NCBI GenBank assembly: GCA_003427395.1
Contig: BFEA01000283.1
Coordinates: forward strand, 1,559,121-1,623,120
Direction of reading: 5' to 3'
Source of the DNA: Chara braunii
Taxonomy: Eukaryota > Streptophyta > Charophyceae > Charales > Characeae
DNA: 64,000 nucleotides
Shown here piece after piece: positions 34,001 through 44,865 of this stretch (positions are counted from its first letter, which is position 1; the number at the start of each line of letters is the position of its first letter). The notes beneath the pieces were generated by a model that ran no database searches, was not told where the DNA came from, and worked only from the letters and a program-made list of their open reading frames with translations. A program made the translations under genes and the position numbers.

Positions 34001-35192
34001 GGCAAACCAGTTCTCTGGTTCCCGGTTGTCGATGAGCAGTATGCAGACCTTACCTCCACTCCACAGCCATCTGTTATTCCCCGTGTCGTTAAAGAGGATT
34101 TTCGGATGGCTTGTGACAGTGTCCAAAAATATTTCGACGTCCTCGAACAGCATAGACACATGTGGCAGACATAAAGGAAGGAGGAGGTAGACAACCGGGA
34201 GGATGCTTTGTCTTACTGGAAAGCCATCTTCGTCGAGGTGGACGATATGATCCAAAAGCAAAAGAAGAAGGGGACAGAAGAGGGCGAGGAAGAGGATGTG
34301 CTCGGACCGGACGAGCCCGAGATCTACCCTCACACCTTGTGGCCACAATCAGTCGAAACTGTGGAGGAAGTTCAAGAAGCTGACCCTCCTTCGCCAGATG
34401 CTTTGCTTATATATGTAGGACCGAGGGGGGGCCGTCCAAAAGTGGACTTCGACCCTCCGCGCCATATAAACAAAGGTGATTTTCTGATTGCTAGGCCGCC
34501 TGATGAGGAACTATCTCAAGGTGTCCCGTTCTGGGTTGGCAGAGCACAGTCTGAGGTTGTGGACGACCGTTCCTCACCTCATATCAGTTGTTTATGTATA
34601 AAGTGGTGGGTGCCCACATGTCACTCATCCGATCTTCGCGAAAGGTACTCCGGCGCTTGGATGAAGAGGTGGAAACTTTCTACTTTGGACGAGGAACAAT
34701 GGCAACGCGCCGAAACGGTGGCCTATTCCTGGAGAAGACCTTTTCACAAAGGGACGGATGAGAGCAAATTCGTGACAGGCCTTACAATACCGACATCCGT
34801 TTGCGAGAAAGCGCTTGTGGCCCTGGGAGACGGTTGTCTTTCCGGTCCGTCCGACGTGCCCGTTTAGTTAAATGCGAACTGATTCAGATTTGGTAGCTAC
34901 GAACTCCGCAAAGATAATGACGAGACGTGAACTGCGAACTAATTCCGGTTTCTTGTCCTGCAGGATGCATGACGACGACACACCATCGTGCGACGTTGTA
35001 TACGAGACAACGTCCTACGAAACCTCGTCGTACGCGAGCGAGTATTCCTTTTCGATCGAGAATGTGGACACGGATCTTATCATCATGAGCGAATGCATTT
35101 GGGCACGAGGAACGCTCAGTCTTGACAGTGATTATCTGCATATCGAAGCTGGGGTCGGCCTCGACGGTTACATTGCACCCGAAACACGTGTT
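31070..35192 (+). repeat. Right arm of the 4-kb inverted repeat (transposase unit)
   Basis: Pairs with 10,021-14,047 in inverted orientation. Ends at ccgaaacacgt (35,192), after which gene D continues here but not in the left arm. Confidence 0.85.
31582..34867 (+). pseudogene. DUF7869-type DDE-like transposase, copy 2 (T2), catalytic Asp lost
   Basis: Opens with a 559-codon frame that keeps the full N-terminal region: three VDTDF[CY] repeats at codons 135, 176 and 247, then LPGERRRYN, the Cys cluster, the helix-turn-helix-like region and FTKCGECIRL. It stops at TAA 33,259-33,261 where T1 has CAA. Further damage: a one-base deletion near 33,388, a frame change near 33,804 and a TAA at 34,172-34,174. 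The block ADNCWRENKNQ of T1 is VGNCWRENENQ here, so the putative catalytic Asp is Gly (33,606-33,608). The tail (34,208-34,867) is open and ends GPSDVPV, 5 bases before gene D1. A dead copy that best shows gene length, about 1,090 codons. Confidence 0.65.
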
Positions 35193-35858
35193 GTTGATGG
35201 ACAAACTACAATAGTTCGTGATAGAGGATCAAATGTGTGATACCTCCACTGAAGTTTAGAAGAAGTCCAACTTTGGGAAGTTCCATCGAGTCAGGAGGAG
35301 AAGGTAGACGTCGAGGATCTGGTAAATTCCTGGGAGTCGTTGCGCTTCGAACAAGACTGGGGTTGTATGGACGAGCAACATGCTAAACTTTGCGCATGGT
35401 ACTGCATCGGGAAGCCGCAGTTGCGTTTTCCTGTGATCATAGACTACCATAGCCGAGTTCGTCTGTTCAGCCGTGGCACCCCTGTGCTGACTCTTTTCAC
35501 GGCGGCCAAGCTTTGTGGTAAGCGAATGAGAGCTTTCTTCCTTGTGAGGGAAGACTTTCGCGAGCCCGCGTCCGTGGGTGCTCTTGAGCGCTCCCGTAAA
35601 CGATTCGAAATAGATCGTTCGCTTGCAAAAGAGTTGAATCAAAGGGTTGACTGTTTGGTGCATGCCCAACTTCACTTCCTTTTCGGATTGTGTGAGGAGA
35701 TATTCTTCACGTTGGAACACAAGGACAACTACAATGACTACACTCTACGAAAAGTTTCGCATCACCGTTCGGGTGTCCAAACATTGGAATTCATAGGGGG
35801 TAGGCGGAGACAGATCTACGACTGTCCTTACTGTGAGGATGGACACCAGTCGCCATGA
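34872..35858 (+). pseudogene. Orphan gene D, copy 1 (D1)
   Basis: One frame of about 328 codons with two TGA stops (35,238-35,240 and 35,250-35,252). The first sits where D2 has Trp, so TGG to TGA is likely. N-terminal module: DLIIMSECIW, then SLDSDYLHIEAGVGLDG. C-terminal module: KLCAWYCIGKP, IIDYHSRVR, RGTPVLTLFTAAK, RMRAFFLVREDF, VDCLVHAQLHFLF and IYDCPYCEDGH. The final CPYC..GH could bind a metal. I know no family with this pattern. It starts 5 bases after transposase T2 on the same strand, which suggests it is carried by the element. Confidence 0.6.
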
Positions 35859-35943
35859 CCTGCTCTGTGAGACCACTCCGAGTTAGTTCGCACTTTGCTG
35901 CTGCCCCACGGTCGAGAGTGCGCTCGGACGCTTCAGAGATCGG

Positions 35944-36153
35944 TTGTCGTACGATGCGGCATTAAGGAAGGAGCTCAACTCCAGAGTCGACTGTTTGGTG
36001 CACTCTCAGTTGCACTACCTTCTCGATAACTGTGACGAGATTTTCGGGAAAGTGGAACATAGGGACCACAACTTAGAGACTGTTTTTCGGGAGGAGGACT
36101 ATCGTCTGCCGACGGCCCGTTATGTGTACGACTATCCGTACTGTCGCAATTGA
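35944..36153 (+). pseudogene. Gene D fragment, 3' end only
   Basis: Encodes LRKELNSRVDCLVHSQLHYL and ends YVYDYPYC, matching the last quarter of D1 and D2. It is preceded directly by a 22-bp-motif-like sequence (near 35,877), which may mark the break. Confidence 0.65.
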
Positions 36154-36232
36154 CATGCTGAATATCTGTAAGGAAAATGGTCCGCAATAAAAGAGTAGTT
36201 TGACCGTTCCACAGGAATGACGTGTTGGAGAT

Positions 36233-36480
36233 GGATCGAAATTAAGCGGTGGTTGCAGGACTTGCGCTCACTTGCGAAGTGCGAATCTACTCTCACTTAT
36301 CGACCCACATAAATGACGTGTAGAAAATAAGTCGGTGGCGGTTGCAGGACTTGCGCTCACTTGCGAAGTGCAAATCTACTCTCACTTATCGACCCACATG
36401 AATGACGTGTACAAAATAAGTCGGCATTAGACGGCGGTTAAAAAACTTGCGCTCTCTTGCGATGTGCGAACCAATTCCCA
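36233..36480. repeat. 88-bp tandem repeats with 22-bp motif
   Basis: Two good units and a weaker third of cttgcgctcacttgcgaagt ... cgacccacat.aatgacgtgta, spaced about 88 bp. Each holds a 22-bp motif (for example 36,277-36,298, AAGTGCGAA/AAGTGAGAG). Between the gene D fragment and gene D copy 2. Confidence 0.75.
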
Positions 36481-36583
36481 ATTGTCGAACTCTTTCGTGC
36501 ATATCAAGATTCTGTATTTTTTTCTTATGCACTTGGGAGAATCGCAACTTACGCGCTTCCTTGCGTTTCTCCGGTGATGCAGA

Positions 36584-37483
36584 ATGGATATCGGGACTTC
36601 ATTGCAGAGTAGGAACTCCTCAGCGCCGGAGATCGATCTAATCATTTTGTCGAAGAACATTTGGGAAGACATTGGATGCTCTGGTCTGGACCGTGACTAC
36701 CTGCACCTCGAAGATGATGTTGCCCCGGATGGGGAGATCCCTTTGTGGCAAAGTGCAGAAGAAGGACACCTTCGGATTTGCCGTGATGTAGGGTCGAACT
36801 TTTGGTACCTTTACACTCCGATGAAGGATGTACAGGCATATCCTATCGGGTTGGAGTCACTTCTGAAGAGGGAACCCGTCGAAGTGGAACCCGTCCAAAC
36901 TTCTAAGATGGTTGAAGCATGACACATTTTACGTGAGAAACTTAAGTGGGCGTCGTTGGACAAGTTGCATCAAAAACTGTGTGCCTGGTTTGGCCTCGGC
37001 CAACCAACGAAGTCGGCGCCGATGATCATGGACTACTTCGGTCGAGCGAGGGTGTGTAATCGAGGCACCACGGTCGTGACGCTCTTCACTGCCGTGAAGG
37101 TGAACGGTCGACGAATGAGAGCTCTTTTTCTCGCAAGGGAGGAATTTCACGGTGTCAAACTCACTTCTTTCCAAGCATTTCACACATCCGGCCGTACTGG
37201 TTCCCTTGCACGGTTCAAAAACAGGCTCGCCATAGATCAAGCACTCAAAGATGAGCTGCATTTGCGGGTTGACTATTTGGTGCACCAACAACTTCACTAC
37301 CTCTTCGATAGCTGCGACGACATAAATTTCACAGTCGAACATAGGGACAACGAATTGCGATTTGTTTACCTCCATCTGGATTATTCAGCCTCCGGACCCC
37401 AGGAAGCGACTCTGCGGAACAGGAAGACGAGATATGTGTGCGACTGCCCTTACTGGGATGTTGGACATCTTCATCTTCACTAG
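36584..37483 (+). pseudogene. Orphan gene D, copy 2 (D2), one internal stop
   Basis: A single frame of 300 codons broken only by TGA 36,920-36,922. Parallels D1: DLIILSKNIW, GLDRDYLHLEDDVAPDG, CRDVGSNFWYLY, then KLCAWFGLGQP, IMDYFGRAR, RGTTVVTLFTAVK, RMRALFLAREEF, VDYLVHQQLHYLF and a C-terminal YVCDCPYWDVGHLHLH, in which the second Cys of CPYC is Trp. Conserved charge and aromatic patterns across D1 and D2 suggest it was once a selected protein. Function unknown. Confidence 0.6.
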
Positions 37484-37750
37484 CTTCGTGTTTTCTCTAT
37501 TGGGAATAGACTCGCACTATGCTTACAGCCCATTGAATTCCATGTTCGCCCCCTTACTTATCTCTCGTTTATCATACCCCATCCCGTTCGGTATACCCCA
37601 TTGCATCACAAACTATCTATCTAATTACGAGTTCATTCGCACTTTGCCAACATCAGTCGGTGTCAACTTTGTCGTTTAAGCACCTCTTCGTGTATGACAA
37701 GATGGAATGTTTGACACCCGCAAGGGCGCTATTCTCTCTTCTGATGCAGG

Positions 37751-38190
37751 ATGTCGTTTGGAAGTTTCAGTGGGACGGTCGTTGTCAGAGACCTCGGCTA
37801 CTGCGAAAGTCTGCGAAGTGCAGTTGTTGCCGCAACTGAGAAGATTTATGGCTTAGAGTGGTTTGGCAACATTGGTTTTCCCAGATACCGCTACCTTCCG
37901 GTCCCCGAAGACGTTCGCGCTCGGGTCCAGCCGTCTATTTCGCCCCGCCTACCCCAGCTTTTCAGTACATTGTGATGGCCATGCTGCGCGACAGGCCCGT
38001 ATTCATAATTGATTTCTATATTGCGTCCGAAGGGGAGTTGAAAAGCTGTTTATATTATTCGTACGTAACCATCACATCTTTCGATAGAATGCCGGAAGGT
38101 TGTGAGCCTGCCAGTACATTTTTCTTATTGATCGTCATCATGCATATCGCCTCGTGTTTGGATGGGAATTATTCCTTGTATCCGGCATGA
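37751..38190 (+). pseudogene. Unrecognised coding remnant (gene E)
   Basis: Two overlapping frames read as one broken protein: SFGSFSGTVVVRDLGY ... GFPRYRYLPVPEDVRA (37,751-37,920), then in the next frame AVYFAPPTPAFQYIVM and RPVFIIDFYI to 38,190. The composition looks protein-like, but no homologue elsewhere in the window supports it. Confidence 0.3.
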
Positions 38191-38561
38191 GAGAAGATGA
38201 TGACAGTCCCCCGTTCTGGGGAGACCGTTGTCCGTTTGAAACCCGTCGCTGGAGCAATTAGGACCGAGATTTAAGATATATACTCATGCGCGACTTGCCG
38301 GATATCGAAGCAGATCTTGAGGCCCGAATTCCCGAACCAAGTCCTTTTAATCGAGTTCAACATAGACGAGAGCAACAACGACGATCGCGGGAGGCTGCTC
38401 GAAGACTGTACACGCTCAGGCTGCTACCATGAAGATCGTACTAACTCTTTTCACGCGACGTATGCTACGAAGATACTCATCGTCTCAGGATATTCGGATT
38501 CTATATGCGAATAGACTCCCATTTATCTCCTCACTCCTTTTGCAGTGGGTCTGGCCCTATC

Positions 38562-38735
38562 ATATTGTGGACATCATGTCGGGCTTGGATGAGCTTCTGT
38601 GTGGGACTTGTGTAGGCAGGTGAACATCATGCCGGGTTCGGAAGTCACGTTGTGGACATCATGTCAGGCTTGGATGAGCTTCTGTGTGGAACTTGTGTAG
38701 GCAGGTGAACATCGTGTCGGGTTCGGATGACCTTT
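38562..38735. repeat. Tandem repeat of about 87 bp, two units
   Basis: The block ttgtggacatcatgtc.ggct, then tggatgagcttctgtgtgg, occurs at 38,564 and 38,651, each followed by aacttgtgtaggcaggtgaa-like sequence. Nothing else recognised from 38.2 to 38.95 kb. Confidence 0.8.
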
Positions 38736-38989
38736 TGTTTAATGCAGGACTTCGGCACGAATCAGTGTTTGTGTAGGTCTTCGGCTTGAATCAGCTTTCG
38801 TATAGATCTTCGGTTGAACTTGTGTTCGACATGTTCGTATTAGAGATAGGGTTCGTTTCATGTGTAATGCAGGATTTTTCGGCTTGTGGCGAAGAGGGCG
38901 AGTCATATAGACTGTGCGGAAGCGTCTTCTGTAGATAAAGGCATGTCATGTAGACTATACGACATGGGCTTGAATGATTTTTGGAATGC

Positions 38990-40435
38990 CTACATGTACC
39001 TTAGAATGTGTCCTTCAATGATTTCTGGAAAGGCTCCATGTGCTTTGTGAATTTTTGAAAGCTTCCGTGTACTTTGCAATTTTGTATTAAATTGTTTTTG
39101 AAAACGTCTTTCTGTACTTTGCAATTTGCCATCGAATATTTTTTTTGCATTGAATGATTTCTGGAAACTCTCCTTGTGGTGTGCAACTTCACCTTTAGAA
39201 AAACAGTAGGCAACTTGAAGGCGATGACAAGAGTTACTTATAGGAATGGATATGTATCTTCTCCACACAAAAGTTTGATGACATTTTCACCGGATAATAT
39301 ACAAATGCAAGCCAACGTCCATATTAAATCATCGCGCTGATGGTATGCGTGCCTGCTTCTCCATATAAGTGCAAGTTCATTCGCATTTCCGGTGTGAACC
39401 CCGAGCAATTCCCTCGTACTTTGCTTCAACTTGACCTCAACTTGACCTTTCAAAAACGACAGGCAACCTGCAAATGTTTCCCTCTCTCCGTTTCTCCCAA
39501 CTTCCAAAATAGTGACCTTGCAAATGTTTCGATCTCTCATTTTTATGTGATGAGATGCATGCATGTTTTCGATAAAAAACTGTTCATGTCAAGGAGGGGA
39601 TCGAACGAACTGCCGGTAAGCACCTGCACATCACGAAGCAAGAGCACGTCCCAATTGGAACATCGTTGGGTTCTTGAGATGTCGACTCCCACATGATGAC
39701 TACACTGAACAGTGGCAGGATGACCGGTCGGCTTCTCTGATATGGATCTAACGGTGGATTAAGTCAAATGTGCTCTCATAGAGTCATAGATCCACACCGG
39801 GGATGAGGGTCGGGATCCGACCACAGTATGCTTGTAAGGCATCATATGATGTGTCGAGATAACCGTCATCCAGAACTTCTTTGTGAGCATCTAGTGCTAC
39901 GCCAATAAGTTCCAAACAAGGTCGCAAAGTCCCCTAAGAATGTTCATTGTCGGTTCCTCACATCGTCGAATTCCACGTGATGAGTACAGTAAACAGCGGC
40001 AGAATGGCAGGTCCCCCTCACCGAAATGGATCTAACGGTGGATTGCGTCAAATCTGCTCTCAAAGATCCACACCGGATAGAAGGCCCTGCAATCAGCCGC
40101 TGCTTGTTTGTAAGCATCATATGAAGTGTCCATAGGATCGACATCCAAAACTGTTTGGTGAGCATCTAGTGTTACGCCAAGCAGTACTGAACACGGCCGC
40201 AAGGTCCCCTAAGAATGCTTTTAGCAATAGAGACCTCAGACCGCCGAATGTTTGACACTTCATGAAGGTGGTCATTTCAACCGATGCAGACGGCTCGTGA
40301 TCACTTCCATTGCTTGTATACGTGCCCATGGGTGCTCGACGTTGCATACATGTAGTGTTGTTTGACACTTCCTTACGGTGCTCTGTCGAACACCGATAAC
40401 CGCGAATTGACTCGTTGTTCAACTAGAGTCTCTCT
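38990..40435 (-). repeat. Repeat R, right arm
   Basis: Inverted copy of 15,656-17,200, with the same layout read from 40,435 leftward: gttgaacaacgagtcaattc block, gtatacaagcaatgga block, two ~240-270-bp units with gagcagatttgacgcaatcc, a 22-bp motif (39,367-39,388) and an AT-rich inner end. Followed outward by a (CT)n tract, as the left arm is by (GA)n. Confidence 0.8.
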
Positions 40436-40453
40436 CTCTCTGTCTCTCTCTCT
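40428..40453. repeat. (CT)n microsatellite at the edge of repeat R
   Basis: A short ctctct tract with one interruption at the outer edge of the R right arm. Longer tracts with the same neighbouring words occur at 44,818-44,860 and 45,895-45,963. Confidence 0.85.
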
Positions 40454-40700
40454 CCTGCCATGCCCGTTGATGTACCTCTCGCCCGGCTGGATACAGTGTG
40501 GCCGTGCGGTGGTGGTCATGTTCAACAAGACGCCCGTTATCGGAGTTCCGACGGACGTCCTTGGGGGGCCATGGTTATTTTCTTTCCTTGTGAGCTGGGT
40601 GAAAGCATTTGCTGATTTTTTTTTACCATGGCCTGCAGGGCATTTGCCGATCGCGATGGCCAGATCGGAGTTGATTATCTTGGGTAATTGGCGTGAGCGC

Positions 40701-41577
40701 ATGGCATCCCCTTTTCCCCCATGCGCGCTAGGCGTCTCCAGCAGTGGAGACTCCACTGTTATTGACGGTGCGACAAGAGACGAGATGGAGTGTGATCCTT
40801 GGATGAAGGTCCCCCCGTTCATTGATGCTCCCTTTGACTCGTGGAAAGAGCATGAATGAGACAAAGCTCAGGGAGTGTCCGTGGGCGGACGACTACAAGT
40901 TCGCTAACATGTGCGAGTGTGGGAGTTTAATTCCCGTGCCTGGAGTTGTACTCGGTTCAACTCGGTGTCATCGCTTGAGTGCAAAGCTGAATATTGCTCG
41001 TTATCACAATGTGTTGGCCTGCAACGTCGTGACAGCTTCGCCACGCACATGGTCCCGTGCGCTGAAACACGAGTTGCTTGCCTGTGCTTGACATTCCGAG
41101 TTCCTCGATGAGTACCCGTTGCGCTCTCCAGGGTCGTTGCCTCGAGCAGTTTCCTACTGCTGCGTTAGATTGCGTCTCGGAAAGTTATTCTTATCTAGGG
41201 TCCTTTGCGTCGCGTGCTCGAATCGGAATAGGACCCTGACTGACGCTGTGGTCTACGTGTCCAGGAATGAGTTGAACCTCCGGAGAGACGGGATGGGTTT
41301 GGTCACAATAGAATTCGAAGGGACATGGGATTTGGTAATCGGGGGTAAGGTGGACGATGTGGACGCATGGCGTGAGGTTGAAGCTCAAGCGTCCTCTATA
41401 TGGGATGCTATAGGCAGGTCTCTTGCCGGAAGGACCGGGTTCGTTCGCATGAAATATATTTCTATGTTCGCAGAAGATGCTCCAGTCGATGCACCACAGT
41501 GTCTTACGTTCGGGTCGCCTGTTCGAACTTTGAATGAACGCATGTACACACCGGCCTGTCGTCATCGGTACAAGTGA
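40701..41577 (+). pseudogene. Orphan gene C, copy 1 (C1)
   Basis: Matches gene C copies at 42.0, 43.0 and 59.6 kb. Reads GDSTVID...WMKVPPFIDAPFDSW, changes frame near 40,850, then ECPWADDYKFANMCECGSLI, stop TGA 41,089-41,091, EYPLRSPGSLPRAVSYCCVRL, RVLCVACSNRNRTLTDAVVY, SLAGRTGFVRMKYISMF. Conserved across copies: CPW..xYKFA, a YPLR block, SYCCVRL, RVLCVA.S, VSRNE, GxFVRMKY, and FGS near the end. Family unknown. About 290 codons when complete. It lies beyond repeat R, downstream of T2 and gene D, same strand. Confidence 0.55.
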
Positions 41578-41975
41578 AACTTCTGAACGGATGTCACACG
41601 CCGATTTCCTTATACATTACACACATGAGCTCATGGTGTGCGCACCTGTCTCTCCATCTAAATGCGAGTTCACTCGCACTTGCTGTGTGCACCCCGAGCA
41701 TTCGAAGTCACACCGTTGAAATGCCGCACGGATCTCGCACAAGGAGGAAACGGTTCTGCCAATCGAATGTGCGTCTCGGGACTCATGGTCCGTGGTGTCG
41801 AGAAGATCGACTCCATGATCCGCGGTGTCGAGAAGGTCGCCTCCATTACGCACCCTACACACCATGCACACATACCAGACGATACACACGGGCACGTTGA
41901 CACTCTTGAACATATTTAACGAACGGGAACTGCCGTGGCCACGCCCACACGCAGGGCGAGGGCAATTGCGACACG

Positions 41976-42680
41976 ATGGAGAGTCTTTGCCCTTGGGCAA
42001 GCCAGTACAAGTTCGCCAACATGTTGGAGTTCGGGAACCTCATCCCACTGCTTGACGCTGTCCTCGGATAGAAGTTAATGAACCGTATGCGCAGAGCACT
42101 AAGCTGCATTAGCCGCTATTTAAGTCGCCTCGAGTGCCACTACGTCAGGTCGTCGCCACGAACTTGGGGAGGCTCGCGGAAACAAGAGTTGGTGGACTGC
42201 GCTTGTCACTGCTCGTTCCTAGAGCAGTACCCACTCCGTTGCCCCGGGATTTCTCCACGAGCTGTGTCATACTGTTGTGTGCGGTTGACTGTGTCCGGAT
42301 CTGATTTCGCCAGAGTTTTGTGTGTCGCTGCTTCGAACAAGAGTAGGAAACTCGTTGACGCAGTTGTGCTTGTATCGCGCAACGAGGTGGTAATTGAGGG
42401 GTCCAAATTCGTGCCGACGCGCGGGCCTGAACATGTAGATGGGTAGCGAGATTTGGTGATACCAGGGCAGGTCCAAAACTTTTGTTTGTGGCATGAGGTG
42501 GAAGAGAAAGTGTGTGACATACGGGACTGTATAGGGAATTCCTTAGCACGACCGGGAGTGTTTGTTAGGATGAAATACGTCTCCGTTTTTCGGAGAGTGC
42601 ATCAGTCGACGAACCGCAGATCCGCGTATACGGATCAACAATAAACGCTTTGTATGGCTTCGGTTCACGACCTCGTCCCC
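41976..42680 (+). pseudogene. Orphan gene C, copy 2 (C2)
   Basis: Starts MESLCPWASQYKFANMLEF at 41,976; the block before CPW is missing. Stops TAG 42,069-42,071 and TAG 42,444-42,446 in frame; frame change near 42,590. Conserved parts: ELVDCACHCSFLEQYPLRC, SYCCVRLTVSGSDFARVLCVAAS, LVSRNE, CIGNSLARPGVFVRMKYVSVF. Closest in sequence to C3. Confidence 0.55.
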
Positions 42681-42724
42681 GGGGAACCCCGAATGTCACT
42701 AGATCCGGACGTGTGGTCAGACTT

Positions 42725-42795
42725 AAGTGAGAGTTCACTCGCACTTTGCTTAAGTGAGAGTTCACTCGCACGTAAGTGAGAGTTCACTCGCACTT
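42725..42795. repeat. Three head-to-tail 22-bp motifs
   Basis: Near-perfect motif copies at 42,725-42,746, 42,752-42,773 and 42,774-42,795. The last two abut directly with no spacer. Half-sites are AAGTGAGAG and AAGTGCGAG. Confidence 0.85.
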
Positions 42796-43017
42796 TGCTT
42801 AAGTGAGGAGCTTGTCCATATATAGTGCGGGGCGTGACGATTGAGTGTTGGCCGTACCAGGGGACTTATCATTGGCTAACTTTATTTACGACGGTCTACA
42901 CGTCCGTATGTGTCGTTTGTGTGTCCGTGATGTGTAGGGAGCGTAATGTCGTTGAGACCTTCGACAAGCGTCAGCATGAGTGCCGAGACGCACATGCGCT
43001 TGAGTCCCGAGAAGCAC

Positions 43018-43919
43018 ATGCGCTTAGCAAGACCATTTTCACCTTGTGCGGGATCGGTGCGGCATCATGACGGTCAAACGTGGATTGACGAAGCAGCTAA
43101 GGAGGACTTCGACGAGGATCCATGGATGACCGTCGTCCCGTACATGAACCGGCATCTCGATGAATGGAACGATAATGATTGGAAGGAGATGGAGCGTTTG
43201 CCAACATGTTAGAGTTCGGGGGCCTCATTGCACTGCCTGATGGTGTCCTCCAGCGAAAGACCCTGGACGATAAGGGTAAACCGATTCGCTACCGTACCAG
43301 CTTCAGACGTCGCCTCCACTGCGAGTACATCACATATTCGCCACGAACTTGGGGAAGTTCGCAGAAGCAAGAGTTGGTGGACTGCGCTCGTCGTTGTTCA
43401 TTCTTGGAACACTACCCACCCCGTTGTCCAGGGACTTCTCAACAAGTTATGTCATATTGTTGTGTGCGGTTGACTGATGACGGATGTCCTTTCGCCAGAG
43501 TGCTATGTGTGGCTTCTTCAGACAAAAGTAGAAAACTCATGGATGCAGTTGTGCTCGTATCACGGAACGAGATGGTACAACAGGATTACAAATTCAAGCC
43601 GGTGATGTCTCGCCCCGATGTAGATGGGCGGTCAGATTTCGTGAGAGCAGGTCAGGTCAGATGTTTAGAATTATTTTATGAGGTGGAAGAAAAAGTGTCC
43701 GACATACGAGACTGTATTGGGAATTCCTTAGCACGACCCGGAGGGTTTGTTAGGATGAAATACATGTCCGTGTTTTCGGAGAATGCAATAGTCGACGAGC
43801 CGCAGATCCATGTGTATGGATCATCTATGAATGCTATGTATGGCTTCCGTTCACGACCTCGTCCGCAGGAAACCCTGTATGTCACAAAATACGGACGTGT
43901 GGTCAGACCTTGTGTTTAA
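43018..43919 (+). pseudogene. Orphan gene C, copy 3 (C3), long open C-terminal part
   Basis: N-terminal part MRLARPFSPCAG ... WMTVVPYMNRHLDEW (43,018-43,190). A small deletion removes the CPW..YK segment and shifts the frame near 43,190, after which 43,200-43,919 is open: ANMLEFGGLIALPDG, ELVDCARRCSFLEHYPPRC, MSYCCVRLTDDGCPFARVLCVASSDKSRKLMDAVVLVSRNE, CIGNSLARPGGFVRMKYMSVF, YGSSMNAMYGFRSR. This copy best shows the intact C-terminal two-thirds of the family. Function unknown. Confidence 0.6.
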
Positions 43920-44640
43920 GGAAAAACATGTTAAAATACAATCTTGTGGAACACGATGTGCATGTGCATGTGCACCTTGAAATGGTGGATATGAAGTAGT
44001 AGATAGAGGTGTGAGAGGCAATAGTTGCAATACGTGCGAGAGGCAACGTGTGATTGACTGAGTTTTTGCTTTGAATGTTTTTTCGGAAACAACCCCTATC
44101 TACTTTGCAATGTGCGGTTCAGTGATTTGAACATTTCTCGCAACTCTGTGTGCGGTGTTTCCATCTACGAAGGTGCAATGTTAGGAAAAACCTATGCAAG
44201 TTGCGAGTGTTTCCATCTCCAAGTTGCGCTGACAAGAGTAAATGTTCTGAATGCATGTTATGTATCTTGTCAATGCAAAGAAATGACACGCCGATGACCT
44301 TTCAAGTGTTTCGAACTCCGATGTTCATGCCAATGTCTTACAGTCCTATACATGCTCATGTCAAGGAGGGGATCGATGTTTGCGATGACAAGAGTGAATG
44401 TTACGAATCTATGTTATTGATCTGTCCATGCAAATAACAAGCCAGCATCCGTATTGTATCACCAGGCTGATGGTGTGCGTTCATGTTGTCCATCTAAATG
44501 AGAGTTCACTCCGACTTGTGGTGTGTACCCTGATAATTTCGCTACTTGTCCATGCAAAATGTCCAAGAACTGATAACATGCGGGATCTAGAGTTCAATTT
44601 TGTTTCTTGAGTGCGAAACTCTGCTCAAGACAGATCCAAA
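43920..44640. repeat. AT-rich remnant related to the inner part of repeat R
   Basis: Contains R-like words (tgcaa.tgtttcc.tctcc, gacaagagt, ccatgcaaat) and, at 44,470-44,545, a block shared with 39,336-39,412, 41,632-41,700 and 45,240-45,310, in which a 22-bp motif follows ccatctaaatg. No gene. Confidence 0.55.
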
Positions 44641-44814
44641 TCCAACAGGAAGTCCCACCACAGACCAAGGTTTCCTTAGAGTGCGTGGCCATCTGCACAG
44701 ACAGCCAACGACTGTTTGACACTTGTTGAAGGTGCCCAGTCACCAAACCGATATCTGCGAATTGATTCGCTATTCAACTAGTATCTGTCAATGCCTTTCC
44801 AGGTTAAAGCAAGG

Positions 44815-44865
<51 letters not shown>

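Noticed and set aside
887-43919. Integrated giant-virus segment (ParB-like, methyltransferase-like and Ulp1-like genes)
   Set aside because: No capsid, polymerase, packaging ATPase or other viral core gene was seen, and DDE-like transposases are repeated throughout.
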